Shown: positions 17,522 through 26,316, counted from the stretch's first letter. The stretch: 64,000 nucleotides of DNA from Litorihabitans aurantiacus (GCF_030161595.1 NZ_BSUM01000001.1:3596001-3660000), one strand, 5' to 3'. The notes: a model not told the origin generated them from the letters alone. A program made the numbers and translations.

Positions 17522-18054
17522 GAACCCTCGGTCGTGAGCGGGTTGACGATCTCGGTGTAGGCACCGACGCCCGTGAGCGTCCACGACAGACGCTCGGGCG
17601 CACCGTCGGAGCCGGTGTTCGCGCGCGAGTAGGACACGGTCGCGATGCCCTGGCCGGCGTCTTCCGGGTTGGGGACCGCGCCGCTGGCGGAGTCGGGCTG
17701 GTGGTACCAGCGCACCCCGATCTGAGCCTGCGAGCCCTTCGCCGACGGCTTCGTGCGCCGGATGAGGGCCTCGATCTCCGGGGCGTACTCGCCGGTCGTG
17801 CCCGAGCGGGCGATGATCGTCGCGAACGCGAGCGCCCAGCCCCACCCGGTCGTGGCGCTGTTGGGCGCGCCCTCGTCGTCATAGGTCTGCGCGTCGGTCG
17901 TCTGCGGCGTCGGGGTGAGCTGGAAGTCGCTCATGAGCGACACCGTCTCCCACACCGGTGCGAGCGCCGTGCCGGTGTTGACGTCGACGCCGTACTCGTA
18001 GGACTTGCCAAGCAGGAAGCCCTCGGGCAGGGCGTTGTCCTGTGCGCGGGTCAT
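17518..18054 (-). CDS. Major tail tube protein
   Basis: 178 residues, placed directly ahead of the tail-assembly chaperones as in nearly all siphoviruses. The sequence has the short beta-rich character of tube subunits (EYGVDVNTGTALAPVWETVSLMSDFQL, QTYDDEGAPNSATTGWGWALAFATI, and ERLSWTLTGVGAYTEIVNP). It would be the most abundant tail protein. It starts with ATG four nucleotides inside the end of the tail-terminator gene and ends inside the GTGA of the chaperone gene. Confidence 0.85.
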   Translation of the reverse strand: MTRAQDNALPEGFLLGKSYEYGVDVNTGTALAPVWETVSLMSDFQLTPTPQTTDAQTYDDEGAPNSATTGWGWALAFATIIARSGTTGEYAPEIEALIRRTKPSAKGSQAQIGVRWYHQPDSASGAVPNPEDAGQGIATVSYSRANTGSDGAPERLSWTLTGVGAYTEIVNPLTTEGS

Positions 18055-18473
18055 GGTGATACCTCCGGGGTGAGTTCGAGCAGCAGCTCGTAGTTGTCGG
18101 TCCGCTCCTCGCGGCCGTTGGCGTCGGCACCGATCGGTGCCATCGAGAGGCGGCGGATGCCGCTGATCCCCTCCCGGCGGGAGAGGCCCTGCAGGTGCCG
18201 AAACGCGACCGAGGCCAACTTGTCTGCGCTGTCGACGGCGTTTCTAGCGCCCCGGAACCGCAGTTGCGCGGATCGTGTAGCCAGCCCGGTCTGCAACTCG
18301 TCGACGGATGAATAGACGCGCACGGCAACACCGCGGTCGGGGCTGGCTTGCAGCGATCCGTACTGCACTCCGACTTCGACCGTCGTGTAGGCCGGGCCGG
18401 CAGGCCGCCACTCCCAGCCCGGGATCTCTGCCAGCAGACGACAAATAGCCTGGGTGAGCTGCGAGTCATCCAC
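18051..18473 (-). CDS. Tail terminator / minor capsid-type connector protein
   Basis: About 140 residues from a GTG at 18473 (DDSQLTQAICRLLAEIPGWEWR). The middle has TVEVGVQYGSLQASPDRGVAVRVYSS and the end NYELLLELTPEVSP, fitting the small alpha/beta tail-terminator (minor-capsid-3-like) family that caps the tail tube. It lies between the HK97-gp10-like gene and the major tail gene, the canonical place. The frame is open further upstream to 18560, but that part is Arg/Ser-rich shadow sequence. Confidence 0.75.
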   Translation of the reverse strand: MDDSQLTQAICRLLAEIPGWEWRPAGPAYTTVEVGVQYGSLQASPDRGVAVRVYSSVDELQTGLATRSAQLRFRGARNAVDSADKLASVAFRHLQGLSRREGISGIRRLSMAPIGADANGREERTDNYELLLELTPEVSP

Positions 18474-18801
18474 CGAGCGCCCCCTTGATATGCCTCGCGA
18501 TGATCGCCGGCACCTCGTCGCGAGTCTCGGCTTCGGCCTTCTCGAGGAACTTCGCCTCACCGGTGTCGTGCTGGTAGTCGAGGTCCTCGTGCTGGCGGCG
18601 GAAGTAGGGATAGCCGCCCGTCGGCTCGTAGCCGACCTTGACCGCGAGGTCCGCCGTGTCGACGAACCCCGCGGCGCGCAGGTCTCCGGAGTCCACCGGT
18701 GCCCGGTCGTTGGACCGGGCCAGGATGGTCTCGCCCGCTTCCGTCATGCCCTCCTGCGCCGCCTTCTCGACGACGGAGAGGATCGGGATCAGGAACTTCA
18801 G
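18466..18801 (-). CDS. HK97 gp10-like head-tail connector
   Basis: About 111 residues. The diagnostic stretch is VVEKAAQEGMTEAGETILARSNDRAPVDSGDLRAAG, matching the 'A.....A..DTG.LR.S' motif of the gp10 neck family. The start is uncertain. A CTG at 18801 has a good AAGG-type ribosome site in front and gives the usual family length. A GTG at 18852 gives a 128-residue protein overlapping the previous gene. The end overlaps the tail-terminator start. Confidence 0.78.
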   Translation of the reverse strand: MKFLIPILSVVEKAAQEGMTEAGETILARSNDRAPVDSGDLRAAGFVDTADLAVKVGYEPTGGYPYFRRQHEDLDYQHDTGEAKFLEKAEAETRDEVPAIIARHIKGALGG

Positions 18802-18818
18802 GGCGGGCCGCCTTTCGG

Positions 18819-19193
18819 CTAGGACAGCGAAATGGTCTGGAAAGCGGGCCACCCGGGCGCATGGTGGCGGCTGACCGCGACCACTTGGGCGTCACGCTGA
18901 CCGGGGGTGCCGGGCCAGACCGTCACGAGCGACCCAATCGGGATCTGCTCGTCGAAGTCGACCGTCACCGCGCCGGAGGAGATGACCTCGACGCCCGTCG
19001 CCGTCTTGACCACCTTCTGCTCGTCGCTGGCAAAGCCTCGAACGTCCCGCCTTGCGAGGTACTGCGATCCCATCCCGCCTCGAGAGAGGAGGTCTCGAAC
19101 CCAGACGACGTGGGGCGTCATCCACGATTCGAGGCGTTGGACGTTGAGCTCGGGGTAGAGCGGCTGTCCAGAGGCGACGATGACGTCGAGCAT
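18819..19193 (-). CDS. Head closure / head-tail connector protein
   Basis: 124 residues. The pattern (QYLARRDVRGFASDEQKVVKTATGVEVISSGAVTVDF, then IPIGSLVTVWPGTPGQRDAQVVAVSRHHAPGWPAF) fits the small beta-barrel 'stopper' proteins that sit between the portal adaptor and the tail terminator. The ATG has a GGGGAG site at good spacing. If the upstream adaptor is corrected by one base, its TGA overlaps this ATG as TGATG. Confidence 0.72.
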   Translation of the reverse strand: MLDVIVASGQPLYPELNVQRLESWMTPHVVWVRDLLSRGGMGSQYLARRDVRGFASDEQKVVKTATGVEVISSGAVTVDFDEQIPIGSLVTVWPGTPGQRDAQVVAVSRHHAPGWPAFQTISLS

Positions 19194-19638
19194 CAGGGTC
19201 TCCCCGCCTGTTCACCGGTCGGGGGTAGAGACTGACGGAGTACGCGCGCTGACGTCGGGGGCGGAGGAGTCGTTTGTGCTCCCTCGTCAGAGTGAGCGTC
19301 CGCCCAGGGGCGTCGAACGTGAACGTCCGCGACTCGCTGAACGGCCCAAGAGACCGACTTGAGGTCTCGTTCGTGACGCCGGGGGTGCCGTCGTTCGCCA
19401 GGACGTTCAAGACCATCTCGCGACAGATCATCCGCCGGATCGCGAGATCGGCCTCGCTCCGGGTCGAGGTAGCAACGCCGGGACCTGTTGGAACGAGTCG
19501 CTCAGCGGGGCCGTAGGCGTCGATCCTCGCGGTTGCGTCCCGGAGGAGCGCCTGCGCCCGAGTCACCTGTGCAGCGTCTGACGAGAGCGCCGGCCAAACG
19601 TCGCGAAGGTCTTCGACGGTCGCGTAGGGAGTCGTCAT
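19193..19638 (-). CDS. Head-tail adaptor (Gp15/Gp19-like), 3' end frameshifted
   Basis: Roughly 148 residues (MTTPYATVEDLRDVWPALSSDAAQVTRAQALLRDATARID). The family profile is an N-terminal helical bundle that docks on the portal ring and a C-terminal 'FTFDAPGRTLTLTREHKRLL' part. As sequenced, the frame runs another 100 residues into the next gene as Arg-rich nonsense and stops only at 18892. One extra C in the CCCCC run (plus 19221-19225) would stop it at 19193 with a TGATG overlap, which I regard as the true end. Confidence 0.78.
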
Positions 19639-19720
19639 CAGTGGCCTCCGGTTCCGCTCATGAGTGTGCTGCGGGCCTGCGAGACCCGACTCGCGGGGTG
19701 GCGAGTCGGGCCTCGAGAGG

Positions 19721-20032
19721 TCACTTCTCGGCAGTCGACGTCTCGCCCGTGTCGATGTCGTGCGTGACGGTCACGACCGTCCCGTCGGGGCGGACCGCGT
19801 CGTAGGTCTCGACGCGACTCTTCGACTTGTCGACACGCGGTCGCGTGACCTTCGGGCCGGGCTTGACCGCGTTGACGGTCCCGACCTTCATCGCCTCGTC
19901 GTTCGGCTGCGGAGTGACAGACACGGCCGTCTCGGTCGGGTCGGTCGTGTCGGCCGGGCCGTCACCGGGGGCCGTGTTCGACGGCTTGGTGACGTCCGCG
20001 TCCAGCGTGGTCTTGCTCGTGGTGGTAGCCAT
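19721..20032 (-). CDS. Hypothetical phage protein between capsid and connectors
   Basis: 103 residues, low complexity, rich in Thr, Asp, Pro and Lys (TTSKTTLDADVTKPSNTAPGDG; KPGPKVTRPRVDKSKSRVETYDAV). No catalytic or membrane feature is visible. It begins with the GAAGGGAACC start-associated sequence shared by several genes of this phage. Its place right after the major capsid gene suits a small head decoration, head-fibre or linker protein, but this is inferred from position only. Confidence 0.6.
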   Translation of the reverse strand: MATTTSKTTLDADVTKPSNTAPGDGPADTTDPTETAVSVTPQPNDEAMKVGTVNAVKPGPKVTRPRVDKSKSRVETYDAVRPDGTVVTVTHDIDTGETSTAEK

Positions 20033-20047
20033 GAGGGTTCCCTTCGA

Positions 20048-20992
20048 TCAGGAGGCGGTGATGCCACGGAGGCGAGCGGCGGCTCGGCCCCCGAACGTCG
20101 CGAGCCCGCAGTAGAACTCGATGCGGGTGCGGTAGGCCGGCTTCTCCTGCAGCTGGCCCAGGTCGTCGACCTGGACGCCGCCGTTGGTGAGGCCAGTGAC
20201 GCCCTGGTCGGTCTCGTCCTCGCCGAAGCGGACGGCGTAGATCGAGGACGAGGCGGTCGAGGTGCCCTGCGTCTCGGTCAGCGGCAGGACAGCCGCACCC
20301 GCGGCGGTGAGGCCGGGGTCGAGGACGGGGATGCCGTTGTAGGTGAGGACGCGCTTGTTCGTGAGCGACTCGTTCACGAAGTCGGCACCGCCGAGACGGC
20401 GCAGGCTCGAGATGATGCGGGCCTGGACGGCGCGGTTGGCGTAGATCGCGCCGTTGCTGCCCTCGAGGCCGGGGACCGCTCCGATGAGCGCGTCGAGCGC
20501 GTCGAAGAAGTCGTGGCCGCCGGCGACCGGACCGAGGCCGTTGGTGGCGGCGTCGATGACCTGGGCACCGGTGAGGCGCTTCTTGAGTCCGTCGAAGCCC
20601 TTCGGGTCGACCGCGACGTCGCCGTTGAAGAACGCGTCCTGGAACTTGTAGGACGCGGCCTTGACCTTGAGACGGGTCTGGATCGCCCGCTGGTCGTTGA
20701 GGTCGCCACGGGTCTGGACGATGAAGCGGTCCACGTCGGCGTCGCCACCGAGGATGACGAGCGACTCGGTCGCCTGCACGACGGTGCCGGTCGACTCGGT
20801 GTACGCCTCGTTGACCGACCGGAACGCGACGCCGGGAAGCGTCGCCTCACGGTTGTAGGCGTAGGCGTTGCCCTCGATGTTCATGAGGGGCAGCCGGTCG
20901 AGGATGGACGACTCCTGGACGAACGTCTCGACGACGCCGCGCTGGAGCTGGGTCTCCGACAGCAGCGCTGCCTGAGCGAGAGTGACAGCCAT
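20048..20992 (-). CDS. Major capsid protein
   Basis: 314 residues (MAVTLAQAALLSETQLQRGVVETFVQESSILDRLPLM). The body reads as an HK97-fold capsid subunit: E-loop-like RSVNEAYTESTGTVVQATESLVILGGDADVDRF, spine-helix FDALDALIGAVPGLEGSNGAIYANRAVQARI, and P-domain strands ending RIEFYCGLATFGGRAAARLRGI. An AGGAG ribosome site lies 7 nt before the ATG. The gene follows the scaffold gene directly, the usual order. There is no sign of a fused protease domain. Confidence 0.9.
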   Translation of the reverse strand: MAVTLAQAALLSETQLQRGVVETFVQESSILDRLPLMNIEGNAYAYNREATLPGVAFRSVNEAYTESTGTVVQATESLVILGGDADVDRFIVQTRGDLNDQRAIQTRLKVKAASYKFQDAFFNGDVAVDPKGFDGLKKRLTGAQVIDAATNGLGPVAGGHDFFDALDALIGAVPGLEGSNGAIYANRAVQARIISSLRRLGGADFVNESLTNKRVLTYNGIPVLDPGLTAAGAAVLPLTETQGTSTASSSIYAVRFGEDETDQGVTGLTNGGVQVDDLGQLQEKPAYRTRIEFYCGLATFGGRAAARLRGITAS

Positions 20993-21000
20993 GATGGCTC

Positions 21001-21630
21001 CTAACGGGAGGTGTCGGCGTAGGCAGCCCGCAGGGTGCCGAGGCCGGGGGAAGTGGTGGGGGTGATGCCCTCGCCTCCGTTCGCCCGCGAGAGTGCGGGG
21101 GAGCGGGGCGGCTCGGGCTTCGTCTTGATGAGCGGCTTGACGAGCTCGGCGTGCGCCTTGATCGTCTCCTCGGTGGTGCCCGACAGCACCTCGACGGGGA
21201 CGCCGGTGTCCTTCGACACGGCGGCCTTCCACGTCGCGATCTGCCTCTCGCTGGCGAGGGAATCGCGCTCGGCCTTGAGGTCGTCGCGCTCCTTCTCCGC
21301 CGCGGCGAGACGGTCAGCGACCTTCTGCGCCTCGGTCTTGCCGGCCTCCTCGAACTCAGCCAGCCGTGCAGCTGCCGTGGAGTTCTCCTTGGCCCGCGCC
21401 TCCCACTTGCGCGCCTCCGCCTTCCAGTCCGTCTCTGCGGGGGCGGCGGGCTCGGCGGGAGCTGCGGGGTCACCGGGGGCGGCAGGGTCCGCTGGGGCCG
21501 CGGGGTCGGCCGGCGCAGCGCCGCCCTCGCCCTCGGCGAAGCGGATGCCGCGCAGGTCGTGCAGCGTGCGACCGATGACGGCCAGGCCGTCGCGGTCGGT
21601 GCGCGTCTGGGTGATCGTGGTGCGGCTCAT
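21001..21630 (-). CDS. Capsid scaffolding protein
   Basis: 209 residues ending just ahead of the major capsid start. After an Ala/Pro-rich spacer with four or five repeated 'ADPAAP' units (about 38-65), a long continuous charged helix follows (about 68-150: WKAEARKWEARAKENSTAAARLAEFEE, LAAAEKERDDLKAERDSLASER). The C-terminus (about 185-209) probably binds the capsid subunit. This is the standard phage scaffold architecture. The ATG has a GGAGG site nine nt upstream inside the GGAACC start-associated element. Confidence 0.88.
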   Translation of the reverse strand: MSRTTITQTRTDRDGLAVIGRTLHDLRGIRFAEGEGGAAPADPAAPADPAAPGDPAAPAEPAAPAETDWKAEARKWEARAKENSTAAARLAEFEEAGKTEAQKVADRLAAAEKERDDLKAERDSLASERQIATWKAAVSKDTGVPVEVLSGTTEETIKAHAELVKPLIKTKPEPPRSPALSRANGGEGITPTTSPGLGTLRAAYADTSR

Positions 21631-21734
21631 CTGGTGGTTCCTCCCGTGCGGGATCGCCACGGCGGCCCATGCGGGCCGACGCGGTAGGCGGATCAGTGGT
21701 CCCCTGCCGTGCGGCAGGAAGCGTGTGGTTCGAC

Positions 21735-22442
21735 CTACGTACGGTCGGCGGGGTCGTCCATCTGGGCGACGTAGCGGCGCACGCGCGCGTCGTGCGCGGC
21801 CCTCTGGGTAGGCGTCATGCCCGCGGTGCGCGCCGACGCTGAGTAGGCGCGGACGTCGACCTCGGGGGCGTCCTGGTCCCACGACGGGATCGCGGCGCAG
21901 CCGCAGAAGCCGTGCGCCGCGAAGTCGACCGTGCGCTCCCGGTACACCGCGCCCCGCGAGGCGAGCATCCGGCAGAACTTGCACGACCCAGCACGCGTCA
22001 CGCGCTGCCAGCCAACTGCTCGGCGGTCGTCCTCGGACGACCGCACGACCGTCTCCCGAGCCGGCGCAAGCACCAGCTTCGAGACCTCCTTGAGCATCGA
22101 CGGCAGCATGAGCTCAGGCGTCGGCGACCACAGGTGGCCAGCCGAGTAGCGCACGGCCGACTCGACGTCGTCCTCAAGCGCGAGGTCGGCAGGCCCGGCA
22201 CGGTACGTGCCCGGCACCCGCTCCGCCTCCCGCGCCTCCTCGAACCAGTCCGCCGCTGCAGCAGCACCCGCCAGACCGTTCTGCGCGACGAGCAGCGCGA
22301 CGAACTCGATCAGCAGATCGCGGGTCTGCTCCGGTCGGCGCAGGTCCATTGACCGAAAGAACTCGGTGATGTCCGCGTCCGTCAGCCGAACCAGGCCCTG
22401 CTGAGCGGCCCGCAGCTCCGCAACCAGAGGAGCGGGAACCAC
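21735..22442 (-). CDS. MuF-like minor head protein
   Basis: 235 residues, downstream of the portal gene as usual for phage head-morphogenesis proteins. The C-terminal half has the MuF cluster of Cys and His: GSCKFCRMLASRGAVYRERTVDFAAHGFCGCAAIPSW (C-x2-C, then a His and C-x-C). The N-terminal half is helical (VAELRAAQQGLVRLTDADITEFF). Such proteins enter the virion in small numbers and take part in DNA packaging or ejection. A 104-nt gap without a gene separates it from the scaffold. Confidence 0.85.
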   Translation of the reverse strand: MVPAPLVAELRAAQQGLVRLTDADITEFFRSMDLRRPEQTRDLLIEFVALLVAQNGLAGAAAAADWFEEAREAERVPGTYRAGPADLALEDDVESAVRYSAGHLWSPTPELMLPSMLKEVSKLVLAPARETVVRSSEDDRRAVGWQRVTRAGSCKFCRMLASRGAVYRERTVDFAAHGFCGCAAIPSWDQDAPEVDVRAYSASARTAGMTPTQRAAHDARVRRYVAQMDDPADRT

Positions 22443-22445
22443 GGG

Positions 22446-23852
22446 CTACTCCGCCGCGCCTGGCGAGCCCGCGGCGACGGGGAGCAAACCTCGTCCCGCC
22501 GCCGCGAGCGCTCCGATACGGGCACCACCCTGAGCGCGACGCCGGTCGGCGAGCATCCGCTTCCGCGTAGCCCGGTCGTGACCGAACATCCGAAGCGCCT
22601 CCTCCGTCTCAGCCACCCACGGGATTGCCCCGATCTCCTTCGTCGCCGCGTCCGCCATCGCGGCACGAGTCGGCATGGACGCCGGACGCCACTTCGACTC
22701 CAGCTCGTCGAGTTCCTCCGGCGGATCGTCAAGACCGTCGCGGATCATCACGGCCTTCTGCAGCGTCTCTACCCATCCCGCTCCGAACGACACGTGCGCC
22801 CGCTCCGCGACCTTGTTCAGCGCGTCCCAGCGGACCTCCATCGCCTCGGCCGAGTCCGGGTTGTCCTGGACCACGCCGAGCACGCTCACCGGCACGTTCA
22901 CCAGCGACGAGAAGATCGCCGCGTCGTGCCGGCTCATGTCCGTGTGCGGCTGCATCGACACCTGAGGGGCCGTGTAGACCGACGGGACCTGGCCCTCCTC
23001 GTCGCGACCGATCGCACTGATGCGCCCGATCAGCGCGTCCCACGTCGGGATCGGCTTGCCGTCCTCGTCCGTGAAGATGTCCTCGTCAGCGCCCAGCAGG
23101 TACCGCTGCGGGGCCGAGAAGAACTCGGCCGTGATCTCCGACCGGAGCAGCGTCCGCTGTGCCCGGTCGATCGCACGCATCACCGGGTGCGAGAGCCGTG
23201 AGCGACCGAACGGGTTGTCCAGATCGGGCCGAAACGGGAGCAGCGTGCCAGGGCACATCGGAACGCCGGCCGAGTGGACCACCGTGAGTCCGCCGCGGTC
23301 GCCCTCTGCGATCGTGTAGACCATCTCGTCGTCGGCGTAGATCATCTCCGTCACGCGACCCCACTTGGCACCGGTCACGGTCAGGATCTTCGTCAGCCGC
23401 CGCGAGTTCGGGTTCCACTCGCCCGTCGTCACGCGAGCCGACAGCGACCGCACGACCACGTCAGGCTCACCCGCATACCCCGCCAGCGCCATTGTGAACG
23501 CCGGCCCGTACTTCTGCGCCTCGAGGTGCGCCATCGTGGACTCGGCCAGCAGCTTGTTCTGCCGGATGATCCGCGACAGGTTCAGCGGCAGGACGTCCGA
23601 GTCCGGGATCTCGAAGCCCTCGAGGTTGATCCGGTCGTTCAGGTGAGTACACGCGCCCTCGCCCCACGACAGCGTCGTCTCGAACTCCACCATGTGCGGC
23701 GGAACCGCGATCCCGAAGTGCTTCGTCTTCTGCGCAGCCTCGAAATAGTTCTGCCGCGTCTTGTTGATCGAACGCTTCTCCGCGAGCTGCCCAAGCAGCA
23801 GCGAGACCGCCTCCTGCGCCTCGTCCGAGAGTCCCTCAATGGGCAGCCTCAT
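22446..23852 (-). CDS. Portal protein
   Basis: 468 residues from an ATG at 23852 that overlaps the terminase stop (ATGA) and has a GAGGG site. The sequence (RLPIEGLSDEAQEAVSLLLGQLAEKR; NYFEAAQKTKHFGIAVPP) matches the SPP1/HK97-type portal family of actinophages. The stem and crown regions include the 'PFGRSRLSHPVMRAIDRAQRTLLR' and 'FFSAPQRYLLGADED' landmarks. The dodecameric ring would form the DNA channel at the capsid vertex. A 20-codon upstream extension of the frame is possible but has no start support. Confidence 0.93.
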   Translation of the reverse strand: MRLPIEGLSDEAQEAVSLLLGQLAEKRSINKTRQNYFEAAQKTKHFGIAVPPHMVEFETTLSWGEGACTHLNDRINLEGFEIPDSDVLPLNLSRIIRQNKLLAESTMAHLEAQKYGPAFTMALAGYAGEPDVVVRSLSARVTTGEWNPNSRRLTKILTVTGAKWGRVTEMIYADDEMVYTIAEGDRGGLTVVHSAGVPMCPGTLLPFRPDLDNPFGRSRLSHPVMRAIDRAQRTLLRSEITAEFFSAPQRYLLGADEDIFTDEDGKPIPTWDALIGRISAIGRDEEGQVPSVYTAPQVSMQPHTDMSRHDAAIFSSLVNVPVSVLGVVQDNPDSAEAMEVRWDALNKVAERAHVSFGAGWVETLQKAVMIRDGLDDPPEELDELESKWRPASMPTRAAMADAATKEIGAIPWVAETEEALRMFGHDRATRKRMLADRRRAQGGARIGALAAAGRGLLPVAAGSPGAAE

Positions 23853-25384
23853 CTGCGAATCACCGCCCTCTGCTTCTGTCCGGGCTTCCGCCTCGTCGTC
23901 TTCGCACCCCACACCGCGAGGCTGACTGCCTCGAGCGGGGTCTCGTCACCGTCAGGAATGGTGGCCTCCCAGCCCCACGCCCCCGACGTCCCCCGCCGCT
24001 TCATGTCACTCACCGCGACCGAGTCATCGAGCACGGCCTGGCCCTCGTGCGCCAGGTGCGTGAACGTCTCGTCCCTGATGGCGTCGTGCAGCATCGCGCA
24101 GGAGGCCGTGTAGTCGCCCGTCGACGCGATGCGCAGCACCTTCTCCGGCACGCCCCGCTCCCGCAGCGCCTGCTTCAGCGTCGCCGCACCAGCAGCGCCC
24201 GAGATCACGATCTGCGCCGTGTCCCGCCAGCAGCCGGCCAGCCAGTCAGCCAGCGCCGCGATTCCCGCCTCGAGCGGGCCGGTCATCGCGTCGATGAGCT
24301 CGCCGTGCACACCGCCGTCGTGCTTCCGAGCGCCAGCGAGTGAGACCCGGGTGCCGTCCATGCTGAACGCCACGCCGTACGAGATCGTCCCGACCGGCGC
24401 GGCCCCGACCTCACGGTCTCGCCACAGGTCAGCGCTGATGGCACGCGTCCCGCCACCGGTGGCGGACCAGATCCCCAGGCGGTCCTGAGCGAAGCGCTCT
24501 GGGGCGTAGGTCTCGCACTCACCGGTCACGACATCGACGTTCATGCGCGCGTTCCACGCCGGGTTCGCCGACCAGCACAGGTACTCCACCGCCGACGACC
24601 AGCGCCGTGCCGCGAGATCCGCCCGCGCAGCCGCGTACTCGGGCGACGTGACGTCCGCGCCCCACTCGCACCAGGCGGCAGACGACGACTTCCCCTCGAT
24701 CGCCGCCGCACGGACCGACTCGAACACCGTCGAGTCGTCCTCGTCCTGTGGAGCCGTCCCAAGGAGCCACACCTGCGGGTTTGGCATCGCCGACATCGTC
24801 GAGTTGATTGACGTCCAGGCGCGCGACCCGAGGATCTGCGCCTCGTCGAGCATGAGGCAGTCGGACGAGAAGCCCTTGCCCCCAGCGCCTGAGCGAGCCT
24901 TGAACTGGATCGTCGCGCCGTTCGTGAACTTGATCGACTCGCGGTTTAGCGCGTTCATGACCGACTTCACGCGCTCGCGCAGCCACCCGTTCGCGTCGGC
25001 CTCGACGATCTCCATGAGCTTCGAGAACGCCTCACGCGCCGTGTCCTGCTGGTGCGCAGAGATGACGATTTTCTTCTCACCGAACAGCAGAGCGCCTGCG
25101 AGCGCCCTCGAGACGAGCAGCTGCGACTTGCCGTTCTGGCGAGGGACCGTCACACCGACGCGCTTGGCCGCCCATGTCGCGTCCCGACGCTCACCCATCG
25201 AGGCCCGCAGGATGGTCTCCTGCCAGCCGTCCAGGACGATGCCCGCCGTAGCCGACAGGTCAGCAACGTCCTCCCACGAGTTAGCCCTGGCCCCCTGTGG
25301 CTCGACCAAGACGCGCGGTCGCGCCTCCCCGAGCAGCGCGACGGGCTGCGAGCTCGTCAACCGGATCACCCGCCTTGCCCTCAT
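23849..25384 (-). CDS. terL: Terminase large subunit
   Basis: 511 residues. The ATPase has Walker A at residues 81-88 (PRQNGKSQ, preceded by VGVTV) and Walker B with the catalytic Glu at 177-182 (LMLDEAQ), followed by a coupling motif (WLLGTAPQ). The C-terminal nuclease half has acidic residues in an RNase-H-like context (AFSMDGTRVSLAG; HDAIRDETF). It pumps DNA into proheads and cuts the concatemer. The ATG at 25384 was chosen because it gives the family length; it overlaps the preceding small gene by about 100 nt, so a slightly later start (TTG or GTG) is also possible. Confidence 0.93.
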   Translation of the reverse strand: MRARRVIRLTSSQPVALLGEARPRVLVEPQGARANSWEDVADLSATAGIVLDGWQETILRASMGERRDATWAAKRVGVTVPRQNGKSQLLVSRALAGALLFGEKKIVISAHQQDTAREAFSKLMEIVEADANGWLRERVKSVMNALNRESIKFTNGATIQFKARSGAGGKGFSSDCLMLDEAQILGSRAWTSINSTMSAMPNPQVWLLGTAPQDEDDSTVFESVRAAAIEGKSSSAAWCEWGADVTSPEYAAARADLAARRWSSAVEYLCWSANPAWNARMNVDVVTGECETYAPERFAQDRLGIWSATGGGTRAISADLWRDREVGAAPVGTISYGVAFSMDGTRVSLAGARKHDGGVHGELIDAMTGPLEAGIAALADWLAGCWRDTAQIVISGAAGAATLKQALRERGVPEKVLRIASTGDYTASCAMLHDAIRDETFTHLAHEGQAVLDDSVAVSDMKRRGTSGAWGWEATIPDGDETPLEAVSLAVWGAKTTRRKPGQKQRAVIRR

Positions 25385-25523
25385 CGGCCGACAAGGCGGC
25401 AAGGTCAGCGGACACAGCGCGGATTTGAGCAGCGAGAGGAGCCCGTGCAGGCCCCTTCGCCTCGTCTCGCAGCCCGCTCATGAGCAGGTCCAGCGTCTCC
25501 TCGAGCACGGCCTTGCGGTCCAT
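25281..25523 (-). CDS. Small protein upstream of TerL (possible terminase small subunit)
   Basis: 80 residues (MDRKAVLEETLDLLMSGLRDEAKGPARAPLAAQIRAVSADLAAL). It is almost entirely helical and charged, with an ATG at 25523 and a GGAGG site nine nt upstream. It sits directly ahead of and partly overlapping the large terminase, where a small subunit is normally found, and its size and helices fit a minimal one. It lacks an obvious helix-turn-helix, so the function is only inferred. Confidence 0.6.
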   Translation of the reverse strand: MDRKAVLEETLDLLMSGLRDEAKGPARAPLAAQIRAVSADLAALSADEGKAGDPVDELAARRAARGGATARLGRATGGQG

Positions 25524-25978
25524 CGGCAGGACCTCCGAGCTCTGTGTGTGAAAGGCGCTATCCCCCGGGGTCGCCGTCCCCTTGGGGGAGGGGGTGGGGG
25601 TGGGGGTGTGTCCGTGGTGGCGGATGGCCCCCACCCTGGGGACGCAATGATGGTTGGTCGAGGTGCGTTGCGAGTTGGGGTCCGCCCGGCCCCGCGCTGC
25701 TGGTTGCACCATCGTCTTCGGTGCAGCAGACGGGTGTTGTCTGCTGCGACCGGATCACCGCCTCGGCTGACGGGGATGATCTCGTCGACTTCGGGGTAGT
25801 GCGGGTCGTGTTGTGGTTTGACTGGAACGCGTTGCCGGATGTCTTCGACGAGACCGGCCCCTAGGTATTCGTGTGGCCAGGGGCAGTCGGGCCAGGGGCA
25901 GTAGCCGCCGGCCGCGAGTTTGCGGGCTCGGAGTTCGCGGCGTCGGTGACCGTTGGCGTAGCGCACGTTGCTCGGCAT
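25478..25978 (-). CDS. HNH endonuclease
   Basis: 166 residues as sequenced. The HNH core is clear: Cys pair CPWPDCPWP (CxxxxC, zinc-binding), then 'EVDEIIPVSRGGDP' with Asp/Glu and the first 'H'-position context (VDEIIPVSRGG), 'DNTRLLHRRRWCNQQRG' (N, H, C). Phage HNH enzymes next to terminase nick DNA during cos-type packaging. Residues past about 125 run through a plus-strand G-tract (about 25586-25607) and become Pro- then Arg-rich, so the C-terminal end may be misread by a base; the HNH fold itself is intact. Confidence 0.8.
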   Translation of the reverse strand: MPSNVRYANGHRRRELRARKLAAGGYCPWPDCPWPHEYLGAGLVEDIRQRVPVKPQHDPHYPEVDEIIPVSRGGDPVAADNTRLLHRRRWCNQQRGAGRTPTRNAPRPTIIASPGWGPSATTDTPPPPPPPPRGRRPRGIAPFTHRARRSCRWTARPCSRRRWTCS

Positions 25979-26234
25979 CGGGTCCTCGGGTGGGTCGACG
26001 GTGGGGCGCGCAGGACGCGCTGCTGCAGGGAGCGAAAGGACCCGGCGTGAAACTCCCCAAGCGGCCTTCACGGCGTTCGCCGATGCGTGGTGTGCCGGGA
26101 CCGTGTTGACGCGCCCCACCGAAGTAGGTGGCACCCTGCGCTCGCCCGGGGGCGCGCGCTGCGGAGGGGTGCCGGCTCCGGCGACGTCGTCGTGTGCGCT
26201 GGGCTCCGGCAAGCCGCCCGACGTCGCGCTCGGG

Positions 26235-26316
26235 TGTCCCGCCCGGGAGTCGAACCCGGACGCCCGTGGGCACTGGTTCCTGAGACCAGCGCGTCTGCCA
26301 GTTTCGCCAGCGGGAC
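26235..26316 (-). tRNA. tRNA-Leu(CAG), phage-encoded
   Basis: An 82-nt cloverleaf folds on the minus strand: acceptor GTCCCGC/GCGGGAC, D-stem GCG/CGC with loop AAACTGGCAGA, anticodon stem CTGGT/ACCAG with loop CTCAGGA (anticodon CAG), a long variable arm (class II, as in Leu), and T-stem CCGGG/CCCGG with TTCGACT. Discriminator A; CCA is not encoded. It lies between the HTH genes and HNH nuclease of the prophage. It reads CUG, the most used Leu codon in high-GC genomes. Confidence 0.92.
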
